From Planctomycetota bacterium (lineage in GTDB: Bacteria; Planctomycetota; UBA8742; UBA2392), in NCBI GenBank assembly GCA_020845475.1, contig JADLFN010000066.1, positions 1 to 37,642 on the forward strand: 37,642 bases of DNA, read 5' to 3'. The translations under genes and the position numbers were made by a program. The notes under the pieces are model-generated. The model was not told the DNA's origin, searched no databases, and saw only the letters and a list, made by a program, of their open reading frames with translations. Positions 1 to 8,375 of this stretch are shown here, piece by piece. Positions within the stretch are counted from its first letter, which is position 1. Each line of letters opens with the position of its first letter.

Positions 1-20
1 AACGGCAAAATCCGTGCACC

Positions 21-48
21 GTAGGGGCGACATATATGTCGCCCCTAC
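21..48. repeat. Perfect 28-bp palindrome in repeat unit 1
   Basis: Arms GTAGGGGCGACATA and TATGTCGCCCCTAC are exact reverse complements. Unit 2 has the same element at 132-159 with one mismatch. Such GTAGGGGCGAC palindromes look like REP/MITE-type dispersed elements; a related one lies at 8329-8354. Confidence 0.85.
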
Positions 49-242
49 CACGGCAACGGCTCTCACGCAGAGGCGCGGAGACGCGGAGAACTGCTTTTTG
101 GGTTCAAAGGCAACGGGCAGGCCCTTGCACCGTTGGGGCGACATATATGTCGCCCCTACCACGGCAACGGCTCTCACGCAGAGGCGCGGAGACGCGGAGA
201 ACTGCTTTTTGGGTTCAAAGGCAACGGCAAAACCCGTGCACC

Positions 243-300
243 GTAGGGGCGACATATCCCACTTCGTCAAGGCTTCGCAGGACAAGTATGTCGCCCCTAC
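243..300. repeat. Interrupted palindrome in repeat unit 3
   Basis: The same two 14-bp arms lie at 243-256 and 287-300 but are separated by 30 bp (257-286). The other two copies have the arms directly abutted. The 30-bp spacer is either an insertion at the centre of the palindrome or the ancestral loop that the other copies lost. Confidence 0.8.
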
Positions 301-413
301 CACGGCGATGCTTCATTGACGAACAGACAACAATGAAACCTGTGGATCGCCGGTCAGCCAGCCTCGAAATCGCCGGGCTGCAACACAACAGAAACGCACC
401 AGGCTTCTACCCG

Positions 414-441
414 TTGCAGCACAAAAGTCGTCGCCTAGAAT
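414..441 (+). promoter_or_regulatory. Promoter of tRNA-Ser
   Basis: A -35-like TTGCAG (414-419) and a -10-like TAGAAT (436-441) are separated by 16 bp. The predicted start is about 448, three bases before the mature tRNA. The stretch 311-413 holds nothing else that I can identify. Confidence 0.6.
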
Positions 442-450
442 CGCACCAGC

Positions 451-540
451 GGAGGAGTGGCAGAGTGGTCGATTGCGGCGGTTTTGAAAACCGCTGTGGG
501 CTTCGGCTCACCGGGGGTTCGAATCCCTCCTCCTCCGCCA
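451..540 (+). tRNA. tRNA-Ser (UGA anticodon)
   Basis: The 90-nt gene folds as a class II tRNA. The acceptor arm GGAGGAG pairs with CTCCTCC. The anticodon stem GCGGT/ACCGC (478-482, 490-494) encloses the loop TTTGAAA with anticodon TGA at 485-487. A long variable arm GGGC-TTCG-GCTC and the T-loop GGTTCGAATCC follow. CCA is encoded at 538-540. The long variable arm and the UGA anticodon identify a serine tRNA reading UCN codons. Confidence 0.97.
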
Positions 541-565
541 CACTTTCGCTGAGCACAGTTGTGGC

Positions 566-595
566 GCCCTCAGCGAGCGCAGCGAGTCGAAGGGC
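566..595. repeat. Palindromic repeat between tRNA-Ser and ligA
   Basis: GCCCT (566-570) pairs with AGGGC (591-595), and the inner CAGCGAGCGCAGCGAGTCGA is partly self-complementary. It lies between the tRNA 3' end and the ligA stop codon (599-601), so it could serve as a bidirectional 3' stem-loop. The sequence type is familiar as a dispersed bacterial repeat; that is recollection, not shown here. Confidence 0.6.
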
Positions 596-598
596 AAC

Positions 599-2659
<2,061 letters not shown>

Positions 2660-3151
2660 TCATGCCCGCGTGTACTTGATTTCGACGGCAAGGGCTTCGC
2701 CCATGCCGGGCGGAATATTGAAGTGGCGCACCGTGAGCTTGTCGTCGCCTTCGATGCGATACTCCGTTCTCCAGCCCCAATCCGGCCCGCCCTGGTTGTC
2801 GGGATAGTGGCCGAGCACGGAAAGCGCGTGCTTCTCAGGTTCGCGGTCCTGCACGCTGTTCATGATGTTGGTGCCGTTGTGGCACGAATCAGCCCAGGAA
2901 ACGATGAACTTCCCGCGGCCGAGGTCAAAGCCGATCAGCGCGTGGCCGCGCATGGTTTGGCCCATGAGCTGGCTTTTGTAAGTGTGCTTCACAAAGCGGC
3001 CGCCGAGCACACGGCGAATGCGCCCCGTAATCGGCTGCGTTTCGGCCAGCTTGCCCGGCTCAAACCAGGTTTTGCAGGTGCCCTTCCAGTTGCCGGCAAG
3101 GCGCGCGAGCAGCGCGTGCGGGCCGTTGGCAAGCGAGTCTTCGAATTCCAT
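2660..3151 (-). CDS. DUF1579-like protein
   Basis: A 163-residue soluble protein of unknown function. The LARLAGNWKGTCKTWFEPG start, the LGGRFVKHTYK segment, and GFDLGRGKFIVSWADS followed by a C-terminal beta-rich part (WRTEYRIEGDDKLTVRHF) match the pattern of the DUF1579 family, which is likely a small lipocalin-like beta-barrel. No signal peptide or membrane segment is seen. It starts 9 bp after the stop of the upstream small membrane protein and lies 36 bp before ligA, so it belongs to the same minus-strand run. No good Shine-Dalgarno is visible, so translation may be coupled to the gene before it. Confidence 0.8.
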   Translation of the reverse strand: MEFEDSLANGPHALLARLAGNWKGTCKTWFEPGKLAETQPITGRIRRVLGGRFVKHTYKSQLMGQTMRGHALIGFDLGRGKFIVSWADSCHNGTNIMNSVQDREPEKHALSVLGHYPDNQGGPDWGWRTEYRIEGDDKLTVRHFNIPPGMGEALAVEIKYTRA

Positions 3152-3160
3152 GAATGCTGG

Positions 3161-3505
3161 TTACAACAGGCCCATGAGCCAGACAAGGGCAAAGGCCCAA
3201 AGCGGCGTGCTCATGAGACACACAAACTGCGGGCCACTCAGGAAATCATAGCGCGAAGAGCGCGGCTGCGGCCGCTGTGCCGGCATCTGCGGGAAGCAGA
3301 TCGGGATGTTCCAAAGAGAGCCGCGCGCGCCCTCAAGCGTGAGAACGTCGGCATCACCAAAGAGCACGCCAGGGCACTTGCGCGAGTAAGCCTCGCGCGG
3401 CGCAACGGCAGAGCCAAAGGCGGGCTGCGGCGCGCGGCGCAGCGTCATGGCGGAGTAGGATTCAAGATCGGCGGAATCAGCCGGAGGTGCCCAGAAGTCA
3501 CGCAT
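3161..3505 (-). CDS. Small C-tail-anchored unknown protein
   Basis: I do not recognise this 114-residue protein. The first 90 residues are polar and proline/arginine-rich. The last 20 (about 94-112, STPLWAFALVWLMGLL) form one hydrophobic segment ending at the C terminus, suggesting a tail-anchored membrane protein. A GGGAG Shine-Dalgarno lies five bases before the ATG, which supports the start and the reality of the gene. It is the third of four small membrane-protein genes transcribed in series between the thiolase and the DUF1579 gene. Confidence 0.6.
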   Translation of the reverse strand: MRDFWAPPADSADLESYSAMTLRRAPQPAFGSAVAPREAYSRKCPGVLFGDADVLTLEGARGSLWNIPICFPQMPAQRPQPRSSRYDFLSGPQFVCLMSTPLWAFALVWLMGLL

Positions 3506-3560
3506 GGAATCTCCCGTAGGCGCGCAGAGAGATTATACCCCATGAACAGTGGCCGCGCGG

Positions 3561-3824
3561 CTACGGAATGGCCAGAAACGGGCTGATGCCCTGCATGTAG
3601 GCCAGGCAGCACAGCGCAAACAGGGGCAGCGCGGCTATGGCGGCAATCGAAAGCGCCAGGTTAAGAACGACGGAGGCGGCTTGAGCGCGAAGCTGTGGAA
3701 TTGTGCCACGCTCGCGGACGTTCTCGGTCGCAAACGCGCGGACAGCGCACCAGCGGCCCGAGCGATGCGCCGAGCGGCCGTGCTGCCATGAATGCGTCTG
3801 GGGTGTATGGAGTGGGCTGCGCAT
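3561..3824 (-). CDS. Small single- or two-span membrane protein, unknown
   Basis: An 87-residue protein with a basic, polar N-terminal half and a hydrophobic C-terminal stretch (about residues 50-85, VVLNLALSIAAIAALPLF then ALCCLAYMQG) that could make one or two membrane passes. GGGAGA lies four to five bases before the ATG. It sits 55 bp upstream of the next small membrane gene and 19 bp after the previous one. The function is unknown. Because it is short, its reality rests on the Shine-Dalgarno and the operon-like spacing. Confidence 0.5.
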   Translation of the reverse strand: MRSPLHTPQTHSWQHGRSAHRSGRWCAVRAFATENVRERGTIPQLRAQAASVVLNLALSIAAIAALPLFALCCLAYMQGISPFLAIP

Positions 3825-3843
3825 GTCATCTCCCGTGCTGGGG

Positions 3844-4173
3844 CTAGATCAAGACTGCGAGAAAGAGTGCAAACAACCCGACAATCACACCGCCCGCAAC
3901 GCCGCCGCCCAGAAACATGCTCATGTCTTCGCCGCCGCTGCGCGCGGGCGGATAGGCCGGCATCACTGGAACATAGACTACGGGCGCAAATACCGGCGCG
4001 ACGGGCATGGCTTGGTGAACGACGGGCGCGGGCTGAACCGGCGCGTTTTCGCGATAGGGCACCGCGCGCCGCATCAGGCGCGAGTCAACCACCGGCTTGG
4101 CGCGCGCTTTCTTTTCGAGTTTGCGGCGCTGGAAGTAAGGCTGATCCCCGATTTCAACGCTGTAGCGGCTCAT
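3844..4173 (-). CDS. Small tail-anchored protein with PYFQRR motif
   Basis: A 109-residue protein starting MSRYSVEIGDQPYF. A GGGGG Shine-Dalgarno six to eight bases upstream supports this ATG over the in-frame one at 4212. Order: a charged N-terminal segment (GDQPYFQRRKLEKKARAK, about 9-26), a proline/valine-rich linker (about 40-80), a glycine-rich turn and a C-terminal membrane helix (about 88-109, GGVIVGLFALFLAVLI). The GD-PYF-R motif is shared with the neighbour at 4265-4483, so the two are likely related. The function is unknown. Confidence 0.65.
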   Translation of the reverse strand: MSRYSVEIGDQPYFQRRKLEKKARAKPVVDSRLMRRAVPYRENAPVQPAPVVHQAMPVAPVFAPVVYVPVMPAYPPARSGGEDMSMFLGGGVAGGVIVGLFALFLAVLI

Positions 4174-4264
4174 GGCATCCCCCTTTTGCATACGGGTAAT
4201 ATATACTGCCATGATGTTTCGTCAAACGAAAAACCGGCGATTTCTCGCCGGACTACCGTCGCCG

Positions 4265-4483
4265 CTAACGCATGCGGCCCAAGGACATCATTCCGAAGAA
4301 AAGCCACGCCAACGCGAACAAGTACACCAAGAAGCCGATCCCAACGACTGCTACCAGAGCGAAATAGACAGTTCGAAGCAATCTCTCGCGTGGGGTCAGT
4401 TCGCGTCTGAATGGAACAGTCGGTTCAGGACGCAGCCCTCTCTGCCGTTCAAAGTACGGCGTATCACCTGGCTCTTTGGCCAC
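4265..4483 (-). CDS. Small membrane protein with PYFERQR motif
   Basis: A 72-residue protein beginning with a GTG codon; GGGGG lies about seven bases before it. The N-terminal part PGDTPYFERQRGLRPEPTV resembles that of the neighbour at 3844-4173. A membrane helix of about 25 residues follows (about 40-65, VYFALVAVVGIGFLVYLFALAWLFF). It lies 21 bp downstream of the thiolase stop on the same strand. The function is unknown. The shared N-terminal motif points to a small family with a common partner or sorting signal. Confidence 0.6.
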   Translation of the reverse strand: MAKEPGDTPYFERQRGLRPEPTVPFRRELTPRERLLRTVYFALVAVVGIGFLVYLFALAWLFFGMMSLGRMR

Positions 4484-4504
4484 GCAACACCCCCGTGACG
4501 CGCT

Positions 4505-5740
4505 CTAGCTCGCCCGCTCGATCAACACGGCGATGCCCTGGCCGCCGCCGATGCACATGGTGGCGATGCCGTAGCGCGCTTTGCGCAGGGCGAGTTCGTG
4601 CACGAGCGTGAGGATCAACCTTGCACCCGTGGCGCCCAGCGGATGGCCTAGCGAAACCGCGCCGCCGTTGACGTTGAGCTTGTCGATGGGCAGCTCCATG
4701 TTGTGTTCCTTCTTCAGCGCGTTGACGCAGGCCACCACCTGCGGCGCAAAGGCCTCGTTAATCTCCACAAGGTCGATGTCCTTCATGCTCAGGCCCGTGT
4801 CTTTCAAAAGACCCGCAATCGCCGGCACCGGGCCCAGCGCCATCACGCTTGGGTCCACGCCCGCGATGCTCCAGCCGCGCACAAATGCGCGCGGCTTGGC
4901 GCCCAGCTTCTTCACGCCGGCCGCGTTGGCGAGCACGAGCGCAGCCGCGCCATCGACGATACCGCTGGCGTTGCCTGCGGTGACCAAGCCGTTTTCGCCG
5001 AAGGCCGGGCGCAGCTTGGCCAGGCCGTCATAGGTGGTTTCGGGCTTGATGTGGTCGTCGGCTTCGACGACGAACTCTTTCTTGCCCTGCTTGACAGTGA
5101 AGGGCGCAATTTCTGACTTGAAGCGGCCGGCCTTGGCGGCCTTGGCGCCGAGATCGTGGCTGCGGAAGGCGAATTTGTCGGCGGCTTCGCGGCTGACTTC
5201 GTATTTGCGCGCGGCATTGTCGGCCGTCTGCGCCATGAAGTTGTTGCAGAATCCGTCATGCAAACCCTGGAACAGGAAATCGACCATGGGCGGCTGCTGG
5301 CCAAAGCGGATGCCCACGCGCGCGACGTTGCCGTAGAGGCAGAACGGCGCCATCGACATGCTTTCCTGCCCGCCTGCCACGGTGATGTCGTGCTCGCCCA
5401 GGAGCATCATCTGGCTGGCCGTGACCACCGCCTGCGCGCCCGAACCGCAGATGCGCTGCACCGTCAGCGCCGGCGTTTCAATGGGAATGCCGGCCTTGAG
5501 CGCGGCGTGGCGCGCGCCGTAGTGGGCATCCACGCTGGTCTGCATGGCGTTGCCCATGACCACGTGGCCGATGTCCGTCGGTTTGACGTTGGCGTCAACG
5601 AGGGCGTTCTTGATGGCGTGGGCGCCAAGGTCATTGGCGCTCAAATCCTTGAATTTGCCGAACTCGGGGCCCGAGCCGCAGTATTCCGCCATAGCCGTGC
5701 GCTTGCCGCCGAGGATTGCGATATCGTGAGTGACTTTCAT
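4505..5740 (-). CDS. Acetyl-CoA C-acyltransferase (thiolase)
   Basis: Carries out Claisen condensation or thiolytic cleavage of acyl-CoA. The 411-residue length fits the thiolase superfamily. The nucleophilic Cys98 is in RICGSG, the GHP histidine is at 366 in NGGAVSLGHPLGATGAR, and the second catalytic Cys396 is in CIGGGQG. All are intact. The sequence does not decide between degradative (beta-oxidation) and biosynthetic (acetoacetyl-CoA) roles, and no other beta-oxidation gene is adjacent. The ATG start gives MKVTHDIAILGGKRT, typical of the family. The gap to the upstream DUF5615 gene is 65 bp and shows no convincing promoter. Confidence 0.94.
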   Translation of the reverse strand: MKVTHDIAILGGKRTAMAEYCGSGPEFGKFKDLSANDLGAHAIKNALVDANVKPTDIGHVVMGNAMQTSVDAHYGARHAALKAGIPIETPALTVQRICGSGAQAVVTASQMMLLGEHDITVAGGQESMSMAPFCLYGNVARVGIRFGQQPPMVDFLFQGLHDGFCNNFMAQTADNAARKYEVSREAADKFAFRSHDLGAKAAKAGRFKSEIAPFTVKQGKKEFVVEADDHIKPETTYDGLAKLRPAFGENGLVTAGNASGIVDGAAALVLANAAGVKKLGAKPRAFVRGWSIAGVDPSVMALGPVPAIAGLLKDTGLSMKDIDLVEINEAFAPQVVACVNALKKEHNMELPIDKLNVNGGAVSLGHPLGATGARLILTLVHELALRKARYGIATMCIGGGQGIAVLIERAS

Positions 5741-5805
5741 GGTTGCACCGTGGAATGGGTTGCTGCCTGTTTAACAACAAACGGCTGGGCCGGAAGCATC
5801 CGTTT

Positions 5806-6165
5806 TCATTGGCGCCGGCGGATGCGCATGGCGTCAACAATGACCAAGGATTGCGGCAGTCCGCCAGCGAACGTTTCGTCTCGCAGGAAGCCACGCAACA
5901 TGTTTTCGATGAACGCAACTGTGGCGCGCTCAGGAATTGCGAGAACAACGATTCCGTGATATTCGGCAGGCGGATAGGCGCGCACATCGGCAAAATCGAA
6001 ATCCGCGCTGAGCAGCACGAGCCCGTGTGCTTTGGCGTGCGCGGCCAGCACTTCATCGGCCGCAGTAGCATGGCCGATGTCACGGACGTCGACGCACTCC
6101 TGCCCGAACTCATGAAGCACCGCGGCCATCGCACGGGGCAGGCTGGCATCGATTAGCCATTTCAC
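5806..6165 (-). CDS. DUF5615 PIN-like toxin candidate
   Basis: A 119-residue protein beginning MKWLIDASLPRAM, with the early aspartate (D6) and the later LLSADFDFAD acidic motif of the DUF5615 (Mut7-C-like, PIN fold) family. These proteins are thought to be nucleases and are commonly paired with DUF433 proteins, as here. The start is GTG; an AGGAG Shine-Dalgarno overlaps the stop codon of the DUF433 gene 9 bp upstream, so the two are translationally linked. The most likely role is the toxin of a type II-like toxin-antitoxin pair; toxicity is inferred. Confidence 0.85.
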   Translation of the reverse strand: MKWLIDASLPRAMAAVLHEFGQECVDVRDIGHATAADEVLAAHAKAHGLVLLSADFDFADVRAYPPAEYHGIVVLAIPERATVAFIENMLRGFLRDETFAGGLPQSLVIVDAMRIRRRQ

Positions 6166-6174
6166 ACACGGCTC

Positions 6175-6396
6175 CTAGGCTGCGGTGGGCTGGAACGTGA
6201 GCCGCCCAAGCTCCTGGCTGGCAAACGCAAGGCACGCCCGGACATCATCGAGCGAGATGCCGTATTCGGCCATGACTTTCTCGTAAGTCTCGCCGCCGGA
6301 AAGCAGGCTCAGCACCACGGTAACGGGCGTGCGAGTTCCGCGAATCACAGGCTTGCCGTGGCAGATCTTCGGGTCAATGACAATGCGGTCGATCAT
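6175..6396 (-). CDS. DUF433 antitoxin-like protein
   Basis: A 73-residue protein with the DUF433 signature: RIVIDPKICHGKPVIRGTRTPVTVVL followed by a helix-turn-helix-like region (GGETYEKVMAEYGISLDDVRACLAFA). The family is predicted to bind DNA and act as antitoxin to the DUF5615 protein encoded next. The ATG has no Shine-Dalgarno but has TATAAT six bases upstream, suggesting a leaderless mRNA. The antitoxin gene comes first, as is common for such pairs. Confidence 0.88.
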   Translation of the reverse strand: MIDRIVIDPKICHGKPVIRGTRTPVTVVLSLLSGGETYEKVMAEYGISLDDVRACLAFASQELGRLTFQPTAA

Positions 6397-6402
6397 GCTT
6401 CG

Positions 6403-6408
6403 ATTATA
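6403..6408 (-). promoter_or_regulatory. -10 box of the DUF433/DUF5615 pair
   Basis: A consensus TATAAT on the minus strand ends six bases before the ATG at 6396, placing the likely transcription start on or beside the start codon. The -35 region is weak. Confidence 0.55.
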
Positions 6409-6443
6409 GGCAATTCAGCAGGGCAGAGTAAGCCGCAAGCTGG

Positions 6444-6472
6444 TTGATAACGGGTTGACGGCAATCCATAAC
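6444..6472 (+). promoter_or_regulatory. Putative ubiD promoter
   Basis: TTGATA (6444-6449), a 17-bp spacer and CATAAC (6467-6472). The predicted start coincides with the ATG at 6479, and no Shine-Dalgarno is present. Confidence 0.4.
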
Positions 6473-6478
6473 GGCGCC

Positions 6479-8332
6479 ATGCCTTACACCGACTTGCGCT
6501 CATTCATTGCCGATCTGAAGCAGCGCCGTGAGCTTGTGGAGATCACCGAGCCCGCGAGTGTGGACCAAGAGATTGCCTGCGCTGCCGATCGCGTTTCCAA
6601 GCTGCCGGGCGGCGGGCCGGCGCTGTTGTTTTCAAACGTGATCGGGCACAAGACCCCCGTGCTGATCAACGCGCTGGGCAGCGAGCGGCGGCTCTCCCTC
6701 GTTTGCGGCGTGAACAATTTCGTGGGCCTGCAACACCGGCTGGCTGACCTGCTGGAAACGCTGCAAACGCCGCGCAAATCGCTGATCGACAAGCTCAAGG
6801 CGTTGCCGCTGCTCAAGCAGCTCTCGGGCTACTTCCCGAAGTACGTCAAGCGCGGCCCGTGCCAGGAAATCGTGCACACGGGCGACGCTATTGACCTGTC
6901 AAGGCTTCCCGTCTTGAAAACCTGGCCCGAGGACGGCGGGCCGTTCATTACCTTCCCGCTGGTGTTCACGCATTCGCCCAAAGACGGCAAGCGCAACTGC
7001 GGCATGTATCGCATCCAGATTTTCGACAAGCGAACGACCGGCTTCCACGTTCACACGCACCACACAGCGGCCGAGCACATGCGCGAGGCCAAGCGCGCAG
7101 GGCGCACGCGCCTCGAAGCCGCCATCGCGATTGGCGGCGAGCCTGCGTTGACTTTTGCCGCCGTGCTGCCGCTGCCGCCGGGGCTGGATGAAATGATCCT
7201 GGCAGGCTTTCTGCAGGGTTCGCCCGTGAAAATGGTGCAGTGCAAAACCGTGAACCTGCAGGTCCCCGCCAGCGCTGACTTCGTGATCGAAGGCTACGTC
7301 GAGATCGACGAGAAACGCCGCGAGGGCCCGTTCGGCGACCATACAGGCTTTTACTCGCTGGCCGACGATTACCCCACATTCCACGTCACGGCCATCACGC
7401 AGCGCGCCAATCCCGTCTACTTCGCGACGGTCGTCGGCCCGCCGCCGCAGGAAGATTGCTGGATGGGGCGCGCCATCGAGCGCCTGTTCTTGCCCTTGAT
7501 GCAGCAGACCATTCCCGAGGTCATCGACTATCGGCTGCCCTACTGCGGCGTGTTCCACAACCTGATGCTCGTCAAGATCCGCAAGAGCTACCCCGGCCAG
7601 GCGCGCAAAGTGGCGCACGCAATCTGGGGGCTGGGACAGGCCAGTTTCACCAAAGTGATCTGCGTCGTCGACGAAACCGCGCCCGAGATTTCCGACGAAG
7701 CGGCCATTGCCGGGCACCTGCTGGCGAATGTTGACGTGTCAAGAGACCTAGAATTCGTACTGGGCCCGACCGAAACGCTGGACCACGCCACTCGTGCGCT
7801 GCACCTTGGCAGCAAAGTCTCCATTGACGCCACGCGCAAGATGGCGGGTGAAGCCGCGCCGGCGCCTTCGCCCGGCGTGACCTCACGCGGCGAGCCTGCT
7901 GCGCCGACGGATATGGGCGGCCTGGATATCGCCAGCTCCTGGAGTCTTGCCGGCGTACTCGTGCTCGAAATCCGCAAGACGCGCGGCTGGCAGGCGCGCG
8001 AGCTCGCTCTTGAATTGTTCAAGCGCGGCCATGACGGCGTTGTCGTGGTGCTCGAGGAAGGGCTGGTGGCGCGCGGCAACGCCGAAGAACTGGTCTGGGC
8101 GGCGCTTGCCAACATTGACCCCGAGCGCGACTGCATCTTCGATGAGCGCGTCGAGAAAGAGCCTTCAGGCCGGCAGCGCCTGACGCGCCACCCCCACCGG
8201 CTGGTCATCGACGCGACGAGCAAAGACGCCCGCGACGGCTTTGCGCGCGACTGGCCGCGCAAGCAGGTGCACCCGCCAGAAGTGCTGGCGCGCGTGCAAG
8301 CCATGCTCGCCAAGGCGGGTGTTAAAGTGTAG
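6479..8332 (+). CDS. ubiD: UbiD-family decarboxylase with duplicated C-terminal domain
   Basis: A prenylated-FMN-dependent aromatic acid decarboxylase of the UbiD family, probably in ubiquinone or menaquinone synthesis. The ATG of MPYTDLRSF is preferred over the in-frame TTG at 6455. Conserved parts: the prFMN-binding region (NCGMYRIQIFDKRTTGFHVH, about 173-192), the catalytic stretch REGPFGDHTG (Glu282, Asp287), and PEVIDYRLP (about 340-348). At 617 residues it is about 120 longer than E. coli UbiD. The extra length lies after VSIDATRK and looks like a second copy of the C-terminal domain (see findings). The length recalls the long UbiD paralogues linked to the futalosine menaquinone route, but no mqn gene is nearby. 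Confidence 0.92.
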   Translation: MPYTDLRSFIADLKQRRELVEITEPASVDQEIACAADRVSKLPGGGPALLFSNVIGHKTPVLINALGSERRLSLVCGVNNFVGLQHRLADLLETLQTPRKSLIDKLKALPLLKQLSGYFPKYVKRGPCQEIVHTGDAIDLSRLPVLKTWPEDGGPFITFPLVFTHSPKDGKRNCGMYRIQIFDKRTTGFHVHTHHTAAEHMREAKRAGRTRLEAAIAIGGEPALTFAAVLPLPPGLDEMILAGFLQGSPVKMVQCKTVNLQVPASADFVIEGYVEIDEKRREGPFGDHTGFYSLADDYPTFHVTAITQRANPVYFATVVGPPPQEDCWMGRAIERLFLPLMQQTIPEVIDYRLPYCGVFHNLMLVKIRKSYPGQARKVAHAIWGLGQASFTKVICVVDETAPEISDEAAIAGHLLANVDVSRDLEFVLGPTETLDHATRALHLGSKVSIDATRKMAGEAAPAPSPGVTSRGEPAAPTDMGGLDIASSWSLAGVLVLEIRKTRGWQARELALELFKRGHDGVVVVLEEGLVARGNAEELVWAALANIDPERDCIFDERVEKEPSGRQRLTRHPHRLVIDATSKDARDGFARDWPRKQVHPPEVLARVQAMLAKAGVKV

Positions 8333-8354
8333 GGGCGACGCATTGCGTCGCCCC
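8329..8354. repeat. GTAGGGGCGAC palindrome overlapping the ubiD stop
   Basis: GTAGGGGCGACG and CGTCGCCCC flank CATTG, forming a strong stem. It is related to the palindromes at 21-48 and 132-159. The TAG inside its first arm (8330-8332) is the ubiD stop codon. It lies between two convergent genes and may act as a 3' stem-loop for both. Confidence 0.7.
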
Positions 8355-8375
8355 CGACTGCTTGCTTCCTTCAAG

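Larger units (their letters stand above)
1..310. repeat. Tandem 111-bp repeat, 2.8 copies
   Basis: Two full units (1-111, 112-222) and a partial third (223-about 310) are nearly identical. Each unit starts near AACGGCAAAA, carries a palindrome, then CTCTCACGCAGAGGCGCGG and TTTTTGGGTTCAAAGGC. The array probably continues left of the window. Open frames run through it only because the unit length is divisible by three; no protein is supported. Confidence 0.9.

Noticed and set aside
1..310. CRISPR array
   Set aside because: The unit is 111 bp long and repeats throughout, with no unique spacers of regular length and no cas genes nearby.
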